Of a DNA stretch of 5,789 nucleotides, positions 1-5,438 are shown piece by piece. Below the pieces are notes generated by a model. It searched no databases. It worked only from the letters and a program-made list of their open reading frames with translations, and was not told the origin of the DNA. Source of the DNA: an uncultured Clostridia bacterium (GTDB taxonomy: Bacteria > Bacillota > Clostridia > Oscillospirales > Ruminococcaceae); assembly GCA_947177545.1 (NCBI GenBank), contig CAMWVF010000086.1, forward strand, positions 1 to 5,789. Direction: 5' to 3'. The translations under genes and the position numbers were made by a program. The first letter of the stretch is position 1; the number at the start of each line of letters is the position of its first letter.

Positions 1-147
1 TCCATTACTTTATTTGTGGTTATTATTGGCATTTACACGGTTCTTTATTCAGACTCATTTTGTCGATTGAATTTGCGGACAAGGTCTTTACATAAGAATT
101 GATTTTTTTAATGAATTATCAATTATATAAAAACATTTCCGCAAAAT
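1..147. other. Left flank, possible 3' end of a gene running off the window
   Basis: All three plus-strand frames are open from the edge, to stops near positions 70, 93-95 and 100-102. The frame ending at TGA 100-102 would give a 33-residue tail with a hydrophobic stretch (LFVVIIGIYTVLY) followed by basic residues, as at the end of a membrane protein. The terminator just downstream has its best T-run on the plus strand, which fits a plus-strand gene ending here. The fragment is too short to choose a frame or family. A minus-strand ATG at 30-32 also stays open to the edge but has no clear ribosome binding site. Confidence 0.25.
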
Positions 148-187
148 AAATCCTCCAAACTTCAAAAACGAAGTCGGAGGATTTTTT
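148..187. terminator. Rho-independent terminator, probably bidirectional
   Basis: The outer stem pairs TCCTCC (151-156) with GGAGGA (176-181), extended by three A-T pairs. An internal loop (AA opposite C) separates it from an inner stem, ACTTC (159-163) with GAAGT (170-174), closed by the loop AAAAAC. On the plus strand it is followed by TTTTTT (182-187). On the minus strand it is followed by TTTATTTT. It can therefore end both a plus-strand gene entering from the left and the minus-strand glycosidase operon, whose last stop codon lies about 105 bases away. Confidence 0.8.
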
Positions 188-203
188 GCACAGTAATTTT
201 ATC

Positions 204-232
204 CGCCAAATACATCGTTTTTTTATTTGGCG
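204..232. other. Perfect 9-bp hairpin in the 3' region of the glycosidase operon
   Basis: CGCCAAATA (204-212) pairs exactly with TATTTGGCG (224-232) around an 11-base loop that contains a T-run. Neither side carries a proper T-tract directly after the stem, so it is not a classical terminator. It lies in the presumed 3' untranslated region of the fucosidase message, upstream of the terminator at 148-187. A role in stabilising the transcript end or assisting termination is inference. Confidence 0.5.
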
Positions 233-286
233 AAAATAATTAAACTATTTATTATTCCAAGTCAAATTGAAAATGTTTTGATTATG

Positions 287-294
287 ACCTCCTT
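287..294 (-). promoter_or_regulatory. Orphan Shine-Dalgarno overlapping the fucosidase stop codon
   Basis: On the minus strand the fucosidase stop TAA (295-293) runs straight into GGAGGT, giving AAGGAGGT, a full 8-base complement of the 16S rRNA 3' end. This is the arrangement expected for a translationally coupled downstream gene. No ATG, GTG or TTG follows at a usable distance: the next codons read ATA ATC AAA ACA TTT TCA ATT TGA. The site is probably the remnant of a lost or truncated downstream gene. Chance is possible but unlikely for an exact 8-base match at this position. Confidence 0.55.
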
Positions 295-1492
295 ATTCTT
301 CATATTCGATTTTAGCGATACGGACAAGATAATCTGTCCCGAAAACATAATTATCAGCCTTGAATGTCACGCTATTTCTGCATTGCTTAAATACAGTGTT
401 TTTATTCTCGTCAAGACAGCGTATGGACCTCACTTTTTTGTCAAATTCAAACTCCACCTTATCATCAGGCTTACCAAGCATATAAATGTAATAGCAGTGT
501 CTGTCCTCGCTATACAGCATAAAATCTTTATCAGAGGTCAATACTTTATAATTGGCAGGTTCAGTTCCGTACACCGCTTCGCCGTTGGTATCAAACCAAA
601 CACCAAGCATTTCGAAATATCCCATGTCACGGTAAGGGATAGTACCGTCTCCCATAGGACCTACATTTAGGAGAAAATTTGCGTGTACTCGACGGCAGTC
701 AACAAGATTGCCGAGAATTTCAGCGAACGGTTTATAGCGCAGACACTTTTTGGCGTAGCCCCAGTATTCACCCATTATCTGATTCATTTCGCACGCAAGA
801 TATTTTGGCTGATTTTCCGTATTTACAGTAAACGGATCGCCCCGTTCAAATGTCACACTGTCAAGCTCGATATGCCCCTTGCCACCAAGATTTGACATTC
901 CGGAATTATTTATTATCATAGCCTCCGGCTGATATTTTCTTATGACAGCGTAAAGCTCGTCTTCCTCCCAATCGTCCGCCGCATTCGACCATATACCGTC
1001 AAACCATATGCCGCCTATCTTTCCGTAATTTTTGCAAAGCAGTTCAACGCTTGCCCTCAGATATTTTAAGTACGCCTTGAAATCGGTATTTGCTTCGGGC
1101 TTGTGCCAGTCGATAAGGGTATGGTAGAAAAAGGGGATAATATCCTGCCGTCTGCATTCCTCAACAAATTCTTTCACTAAGTCCCTGCCTGTTGGCGAGT
1201 GCAGTGCGTCATAATCGCTGAGACCGCAGGTGTCGTACAGAGAAAAACCGTCGTGGTGACGCGTGGTAAGAACTATGTACCTGCACCCTGCTTTTTTCGC
1301 GGTCGAAACCAGCTCCTGCGCCCAGCTTTCCTTTACCTTGAAATCAGCAACTGATTTTTCATATTCCTCCACAGGTATCGGAACGCAAGCCTGAGCCCAC
1401 TCGCCCCGCTCGATAGTGCTGTAAAGACCGAAATGTACGAACATTCCAAAGCCCAACTTTTCAAAATCTTTAATGTACTGCTTAATTATCAT
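293..1492 (-). CDS. Alpha-L-fucosidase, GH29 family, cytoplasmic
   Basis: A 399-residue retaining exo-glycosidase expected to release alpha-linked L-fucose from oligosaccharide ends. The catalytic barrel starts almost at the N-terminus with LGFGMFVHFGLYS (residues 13-25). TTRHHDGFSLYDT (76-88) is the conserved substrate-pocket segment. IWFDG (162-166) carries the probable nucleophile Asp165. EMNQIMGEYWGY (235-246) and NFLLNVGPMGDG (272-283) are further GH29 hallmarks. Residues from about 310 form the usual C-terminal beta-sandwich. There is no signal peptide, so the enzyme probably acts inside the cell on imported oligosaccharides. GGAGGT (1499-1504) lies six bases before the ATG. The gene starts 84 bases after the GH43 gene with no terminator between, so it is probably third in the operon. 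A weak TTGAAA / TATGCT pair in the spacer could be an internal promoter. Linkage preference (alpha-1,2, 1,3 or 1,4) cannot be read from the sequence. Confidence 0.93.
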   Translation of the reverse strand: MIIKQYIKDFEKLGFGMFVHFGLYSTIERGEWAQACVPIPVEEYEKSVADFKVKESWAQELVSTAKKAGCRYIVLTTRHHDGFSLYDTCGLSDYDALHSPTGRDLVKEFVEECRRQDIIPFFYHTLIDWHKPEANTDFKAYLKYLRASVELLCKNYGKIGGIWFDGIWSNAADDWEEDELYAVIRKYQPEAMIINNSGMSNLGGKGHIELDSVTFERGDPFTVNTENQPKYLACEMNQIMGEYWGYAKKCLRYKPFAEILGNLVDCRRVHANFLLNVGPMGDGTIPYRDMGYFEMLGVWFDTNGEAVYGTEPANYKVLTSDKDFMLYSEDRHCYYIYMLGKPDDKVEFEFDKKVRSIRCLDENKNTVFKQCRNSVTFKADNYVFGTDYLVRIAKIEYEE

Positions 1493-1576
1493 AACATTAC
1501 CTCCGTTTTAATAAAATAATAAATTCATTTTTGAGCATAAAAACAGTATTCGCGACTTTTCAATGAATAACGTTGA

Positions 1577-3124
1577 TTATATTTTGGAAAGAAACTGCCA
1601 TTCATCGAACAGCATATCACCTCCCGATATCACAAAATAAATGTCATGTACTCCTTCGATTTTTTTGACATCATCAGTGTAAATATTTTTGAATTCATTG
1701 CAGTCAAATTCTATCGCGGCAAGAGCTTTTCCGCCAATGCTGTCAGCATAAACCTCTATCCTGCCCTTGCCTTTGACCTTTGCAGCAAATGCAGATGCCT
1801 TTTCTGAAAAATCAATTCCCTTTACATAAGTCCAAGAACCGTTTTTCCCGCCTACAAACATATTGCCGTTTCCCTCTGCAGCGGTATAGGAAATGTCCGA
1901 AGATGTAAAAAGAGTTTCGGCTTGATTTATTTTGTATGGGTTAATATTTTTTATTTGTTCCGTACCATTTTTTGTACCCGTTCCCGCCGATATTTCCACC
2001 GTTTCCTCATTGACGGCAATTTCATTCACGCACAGGCTGCGGAAACCGCCCTCAGTCCCGAGAGCCTTTTGAGGGAAAAGCGAGTGGTAAAACAAATAAT
2101 ATTGATCCGCATATTTTTGCAGGTGGGTGTGGTTGTTGCTGTATTCAAGACCCTGTTCACCGGGGTTTTTAAAATAGTCTCCGCGGTACTCCCAACTATC
2201 GGGGGCAAGGGGCGTTTTGGTCGTCATATATGCCATGCTGCACGAAGCGGGTCTGGGAAAGTCCTTATTTTCCCACTCAAGACGCATATCCCAGCTTGTG
2301 TTGTAGGTATAGACATAAGTACCGTTTATATAATTCAGCTCGCTTGCTTCAAAAAAGTACGGCGCGGGAATTTCGGCAATATCGCTTGCAAGGGAGATCA
2401 TATCGTCACCAAGGCGGACTATTCTTGTTGAACCGGGCATATAATTGCTGCCGTCTGAAGCTTTTCCGCCGCCGAAGCTTAACCAACCCGTGCCGTTTTC
2501 GTCAACGCAAACGCCCGGGTCAAAGGGATTGGGACAATCCTTAAGTCCCTTTGTTGATGTGGATATAAGCGGCTCGCCAAGAGGGTCTGTCCATGGACCG
2601 AGGGGACTTTCCGCAGTAACCACGCCAACGCCGCAGCCGCTGTTTGAGTAGTACAGATAAAAGTGAGTTTTGCCGTCCTCCTCAACTCGTGAAGTTACCG
2701 ACGGCGCCCATGAAGCAATCGCCCACGGAGATATTTCCCCAATGTCGATAATGCCGTGATAAGTCCAGTTCACCATATCGTCGGTGGAAAGCATTACTAT
2801 TGATTTTATTTTTTCGTATGTGTTGCTGCCCTCGCTGCCGACTGCCTCATACTGCTGGTGGTCGTTGGTGCCGTATACATAAAGTCTGCCGTCGTATTCC
2901 ACCGCGGTAGGGTCTGCGCAGAATACATTTGCTATCAGCGGATTGGCGTTTTCCTCGGGCTTTGAAGCAAACGCGGAACCGCAGGAATTAATTGTTATTC
3001 CGATATCCTGACTTTTTACAAGCTCTCCGTCCATATCCGAATTGGGTATTGCCGCCGCTGTATTACCGCAGGCGCAAAGAGCTGTCATGCTTAACGCCGC
3101 AAAAAGAGAAGTGATTTTTTTCAT
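1577..3124 (-). CDS. GH43 glycosidase lipoprotein with C-terminal CBM6-like domain (arabinofuranosidase/xylosidase type)
   Basis: A 515-residue inverting glycosidase, probably removing L-arabinofuranose or D-xylose from hemicellulose. The N-terminus is a lipoprotein signal: K2-K3, a hydrophobic stretch, then L-C-A-C with lipidation expected at Cys19, so it is anchored outside the membrane. A polar linker runs to about residue 60. The five-bladed propeller (about 65-385) shows the catalytic triad in context: Asp71 in CADPT (base), Asp202 in NPFDPG (pKa modulator) and Glu259 in YFFEASELN (acid). His332 or His334 in SNNHTHLQ is the conserved metal-site histidine. Residues 395-513 resemble CBM6, with NPYKINQAET, NGSWTYVKGIDF and HDIYFV. 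AGGAGGT (3131-3137) lies six bases before the ATG. It follows the GH5 gene by 38 bases without a terminator. GH43-CBM6 architecture is typical of arabinoxylan-active enzymes, but side-chain arabinosidases of other glycans share it. The subfamily is not assignable by eye. Confidence 0.92.
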   Translation of the reverse strand: MKKITSLFAALSMTALCACGNTAAAIPNSDMDGELVKSQDIGITINSCGSAFASKPEENANPLIANVFCADPTAVEYDGRLYVYGTNDHQQYEAVGSEGSNTYEKIKSIVMLSTDDMVNWTYHGIIDIGEISPWAIASWAPSVTSRVEEDGKTHFYLYYSNSGCGVGVVTAESPLGPWTDPLGEPLISTSTKGLKDCPNPFDPGVCVDENGTGWLSFGGGKASDGSNYMPGSTRIVRLGDDMISLASDIAEIPAPYFFEASELNYINGTYVYTYNTSWDMRLEWENKDFPRPASCSMAYMTTKTPLAPDSWEYRGDYFKNPGEQGLEYSNNHTHLQKYADQYYLFYHSLFPQKALGTEGGFRSLCVNEIAVNEETVEISAGTGTKNGTEQIKNINPYKINQAETLFTSSDISYTAAEGNGNMFVGGKNGSWTYVKGIDFSEKASAFAAKVKGKGRIEVYADSIGGKALAAIEFDCNEFKNIYTDDVKKIEGVHDIYFVISGGDMLFDEWQFLSKI

Positions 3125-3162
3125 TTAAAAACCTCCTAAAATATTATATATGTATTTGATAT

Positions 3163-4308
3163 TTATTTTCGTTCAAGATTTTTAATATCCATAAGCTCCT
3201 TTAAAAGCTCGGGGTCTTTAAATTCCGCGGTCATCCTGTTGTAGTGGTCATCGCTGACGTCCCATAAAACGGGACACATTCCTCTTGTGTATGCCGCATT
3301 GCACACTGAAGTAATGTACTTGCGCTTCATTTCCTGCGATTTATTGTTTCCGCAGGCGCTGTATTCTCCAATAATTACGGGAATTCCTTTATCTGTAAAA
3401 GTGCTTTTCAGCATATCCATATTTTTTTCAAGCTCGGCGACATCTTCATCACTGCCCCACTCTGTCCGTGCCTTGCCCCAATCTGCGTCCCTTTCAAGTA
3501 TTGCAAAGGTGGACGGTGTGTAATAATGTACCGAAACAGCGCATCTTCCCACAGGGTCGTCAGGCACTTTGAACGCCTCGTCACAGGTCAGTTCAACGTC
3601 GGTATTATACCCTGCAATAAGCAGGTGACGTTTTTTGTTATTGCCGCTTGAATCCCTGACAATGTCAACAAATTTCTGATTTATGTCATTTAAAATGCCA
3701 TAGGACTTTTCCTTGTCGCCCTCGTTGCTGTAGCGATCCCAGATTTGCCACCAACCGCCCTCTTCATTCAGAGATTCAAACATAAGCTTGTCGCTGTAAT
3801 TTTTGAATTCTCCTGTAAGCTGCGTCCATATTCTTTCATATTTATAAAAGCACTCGTCTCTGTCCTCGTCCTTGGCAAAACGTTCAAACCAACCTCCGTC
3901 CCAATGGATATTCATAATGACATACAGGTCGCTTTCCAAAGCCCAGTCAATTACCTGTTTTACTCTGGCAAGATAGTCCTGATTTATAGTGTAATCTTCA
4001 CCCATCATATTTGACCATGCCACAGGAACTCTTAATACACCAAAGCCGCAGTCTTTATAGCCCTGTATCATTGCTTCGGTAATGACAGGGCTTCCCCAGC
4101 CTGTTTCGTAGTTAGACACGCTCGAACCGGATATCCAGTTTCCACAGCTTTCAAAGGTGTTTCCAAGATTTATTCCCAGACCCATATCATTAACTGTTTC
4201 AGCAACAGACATATCCCGCATCTCTCCTTTTTTATCCGAGCCGCAGCCGCACATTCCCGCTATAAATGCAAAAATCAAAACCGCCAAAACTATCTTCTTT
4301 TTAAACAT
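3163..4308 (-). CDS. GH5 endo-beta-glucanase lipoprotein
   Basis: A 381-residue retaining endo-hydrolase of beta-1,4-linked backbones (cellulose, mixed-linkage glucan or xyloglucan). The start is the ATG at 4308, with AAAGGAG (4317-4323) eight bases upstream; the in-frame TTG at 4353 lies in the promoter. A lipoprotein signal (MFKKK, a hydrophobic run, then M-C-G-C with lipidation probably at Cys22) places it on the outer face of the membrane. The barrel shows GLGINLGNTFES (43-54), ETGWGSP (68-74), LRVPVAWSN (92-100) and NIHWDGGW (133-140). The acid/base is Glu182 in FESLNEEGG, followed by VSVHYYTPS with His261 and Tyr262. The nucleophile is Glu315 in IPVIIGEYSA, and Trp349 sits in VLWD. It has no CBM, dockerin or linker. 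It is the first gene of the operon. The layout resembles GH5_4, but Asn-Glu-Glu instead of Asn-Glu-Pro suggests another subfamily, so substrate is uncertain. Confidence 0.93.
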   Translation of the reverse strand: MFKKKIVLAVLIFAFIAGMCGCGSDKKGEMRDMSVAETVNDMGLGINLGNTFESCGNWISGSSVSNYETGWGSPVITEAMIQGYKDCGFGVLRVPVAWSNMMGEDYTINQDYLARVKQVIDWALESDLYVIMNIHWDGGWFERFAKDEDRDECFYKYERIWTQLTGEFKNYSDKLMFESLNEEGGWWQIWDRYSNEGDKEKSYGILNDINQKFVDIVRDSSGNNKKRHLLIAGYNTDVELTCDEAFKVPDDPVGRCAVSVHYYTPSTFAILERDADWGKARTEWGSDEDVAELEKNMDMLKSTFTDKGIPVIIGEYSACGNNKSQEMKRKYITSVCNAAYTRGMCPVLWDVSDDHYNRMTAEFKDPELLKELMDIKNLERK

Positions 4309-4316
4309 TATGATCT

Positions 4317-4323
4317 CTCCTTT
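4317..4323 (-). promoter_or_regulatory. Ribosome binding site deciding the GH5 start
   Basis: AAAGGAG on the minus strand, followed by AGATCATA and then ATG at 4308. This spacing selects the MFKKK start. The longer frame opening at TTG 4353 would translate through the -10 box and this site, and it would put 15 extra polar residues in front of a normal lipoprotein signal. Confidence 0.85.
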
Positions 4324-4341
4324 AAAATTTAAATTACCTAC

Positions 4342-4370
4342 ATTATATGTCAAAAAGCAGCTGCAATCAA
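4342..4370 (-). promoter_or_regulatory. Promoter of the GH5-GH43-GH29 operon
   Basis: On the minus strand TTGATT (4370-4365) and a perfect TATAAT (4347-4342) are separated by 17 bases, a good match to a housekeeping sigma promoter. Transcription should start near 4335, giving a leader of about 27 bases. A perfect TTGACA (4353-4348) directly abuts the TATAAT, but it is too close to be its -35. The -35 matches the consensus at only its first four positions, which would suit a promoter needing an activator. Confidence 0.65.
4357..4364. promoter_or_regulatory. 8-bp palindrome inside the operon promoter, candidate operator
   Basis: GCAGCTGC is a perfect palindrome lying between the -35 and -10 boxes of the operon promoter, where a bound protein would block RNA polymerase. 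AraC-family proteins usually bind direct repeats rather than short palindromes, so if this is an operator it may belong to another regulator. It is short enough to be coincidental. Confidence 0.25.
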
Positions 4371-4421
4371 GAATTTTAAAAGAACATGTCGTTTTTGTGC
4401 TATTATTTTTTTATTAGTGTC

Positions 4422-4450
4422 TTGAAAATCCTGCTGAAATAATGTATAAT
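4422..4450 (+). promoter_or_regulatory. Promoter of the AraC-family regulator gene
   Basis: TTGAAA (4422-4427) and TATAAT (4445-4450) are separated by 17 bases, close to the housekeeping consensus. The expected start point, about seven bases after the -10 box, falls near 4457, at the beginning of the ribosome binding site. The leader would be only about 14 bases. The promoter faces away from the glycosidase promoter, with 51 bases between the two -35 boxes. Confidence 0.75.
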
Positions 4451-4456
4451 TGCAGT

Positions 4457-4464
4457 AGGAGGAG
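4457..4464 (+). promoter_or_regulatory. Ribosome binding site of the regulator gene
   Basis: AGGAGGAG lies six bases before the ATG at 4471. It coincides with the predicted transcription start, so the message would begin at or very close to its own Shine-Dalgarno. Confidence 0.8.
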
Positions 4465-4470
4465 ATAATT

Positions 4471-5364
4471 ATGCATGAGTGCGCAGCTGAAATTTATTTG
4501 AACTGGTTTACCGCAGATGATGATTTCCCGTTTTTCATTCAGTACGGCAAGCATGATACAGACCTTTATATCCATTCTCATAAGGACTTTAACGAGCTTG
4601 TCATAGTTATTGACGGCAGTGCGGTACATATGGTAAATAATGAGGAATATATTATAAAAAAGGGGGACGTTTTCGTTGTTGGAAACGATACTGTTCACGG
4701 ATATAAAAATACAAAAAGCTTTCGTATCTGCAATATTATGTACCGTCATGCCGAAATGTTTTCCGCGGCGCCCGACATTGCAGCAAGCGCAGGCTATCAG
4801 GCTCTTTTTGTGCTTGAACCGCAAATCACAAAGGAGCAAGGCTTTAAAAACAGATTAAAGATATATCGGGAAAATTATACGGCGGTAAAGTTCATACTTG
4901 ATGATATGGTAAGGGAATATGAAAACATGTACGAATGCGCAAAATCAATGCTTATCTCACAATTCATACGACTTGCAGTAGTGCTTTCGAGACTGTACAG
5001 TTTTGATATCAACGGAAATGAACATGATGTTATAAACGTTGCAAAGGCGGTTTCCTATATTGAAAATCATTTTGACGAAAGCATTTCCGTTGCAAAGCTT
5101 GCGGAACTTTCTTATTATTCAGAACGGCACTTTATGCGGATTTTTAAAAATGCATATGATTGCTCGCCAATTGAATATATTATAAATATGCGAATAAATC
5201 GAGCTTGCACACTGTTGAAAGGTTCGGACATGACAATATCGGAAACGGCGGAAAAATGTGGATTTGATGATGTGAATTATTTCAGCAGGCTTTTTAAAAA
5301 GAAAGTTGGAGTTTCGCCGTCGGAATTCAGAAAAAAATATAGAGCTAACCGATACGGTCAATGA
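4471..5364 (+). CDS. AraC-family transcriptional regulator with N-terminal cupin
   Basis: A 297-residue one-component regulator, probably sensing a sugar and controlling the divergent glycosidase operon. The N-terminal cupin has HSHKDFNELVIVIDG (35-49), with His35, His37 and Glu42, then YIIKKGDVFVVGNDTVH (60-76). This is the double-stranded barrel used for ligand sensing by RhaR/RhaS-like members. A middle helical region (about 125-180) would link or dimerise the protein. The C-terminal DNA-binding domain carries two helix-turn-helix units: ISVAKLAELSYYSERHFMRI (205-224) and MTISETAEKCGFDDVNYFSR (254-273), ending in the family signature GVSPSEFRKKYR. Length is normal for the family. It is transcribed away from the hydrolases from a shared 162-base region, the usual position of a local activator. 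The inducing sugar and the sign of regulation cannot be read from the sequence. Confidence 0.95.
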   Translation: MHECAAEIYLNWFTADDDFPFFIQYGKHDTDLYIHSHKDFNELVIVIDGSAVHMVNNEEYIIKKGDVFVVGNDTVHGYKNTKSFRICNIMYRHAEMFSAAPDIAASAGYQALFVLEPQITKEQGFKNRLKIYRENYTAVKFILDDMVREYENMYECAKSMLISQFIRLAVVLSRLYSFDINGNEHDVINVAKAVSYIENHFDESISVAKLAELSYYSERHFMRIFKNAYDCSPIEYIINMRINRACTLLKGSDMTISETAEKCGFDDVNYFSRLFKKKVGVSPSEFRKKYRANRYGQ

Positions 5365-5407
5365 AAAACCCGTTATTTTTCACAGACTGAAAAATAACGG
5401 ATTTTTT
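5364..5407. terminator. Bidirectional Rho-independent terminator between convergent genes
   Basis: A perfect 13-bp stem, CCGTTATTTTTCA (5370-5382) with TGAAAAATAACGG (5388-5400), closes on a five-base loop CAGAC. The plus strand then reads ATTTTTT (5401-5407). On the minus strand the stem is followed by GTTTTT. It begins six bases after the regulator stop codon and lies 38 bases beyond the end of the convergent beta-galactosidase gene, so it can serve both. Confidence 0.9.
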
Positions 5408-5438
5408 CGTGAAAATAAAGTGTTCGGCAAGCAGCGCT

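Noticed and set aside
227..670. A 147-residue plus-strand open frame opposite the fucosidase 3' end
   Set aside because: It lies antisense to a well-supported GH29 gene, shows no recognisable domain, and has no ribosome binding site before its ATG.
1922..2544. Overlapping plus-strand open frames opposite the GH43 gene
   Set aside because: They are antisense to the catalytic propeller, are rich in Arg and Cys as expected for a shadow frame, and have no initiation signals.
1577..4308. Cellulosomal dockerin or surface-layer domains on the hydrolases
   Set aside because: No duplicated calcium-binding dockerin repeat or SLH motif is present at either end; attachment is by lipoprotein anchor.
4309..4353. 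A longer GH5 protein starting at TTG 4353
   Set aside because: The added 15 codons cover the -10 box and the ribosome binding site, and they would put polar residues before an otherwise standard lipoprotein signal. The ATG at 4308 has a well-placed AAAGGAG.
1493..4470. Catabolite-repression (cre) operators in the spacers
   Set aside because: I found no stretch in the spacers fitting the TG-N-AA-N-CG-type consensus.
4414..4839. A 141-residue minus-strand open frame opposite the regulator
   Set aside because: It covers the divergent promoter and the antisense of the cupin domain, with no domain match and no plausible start.
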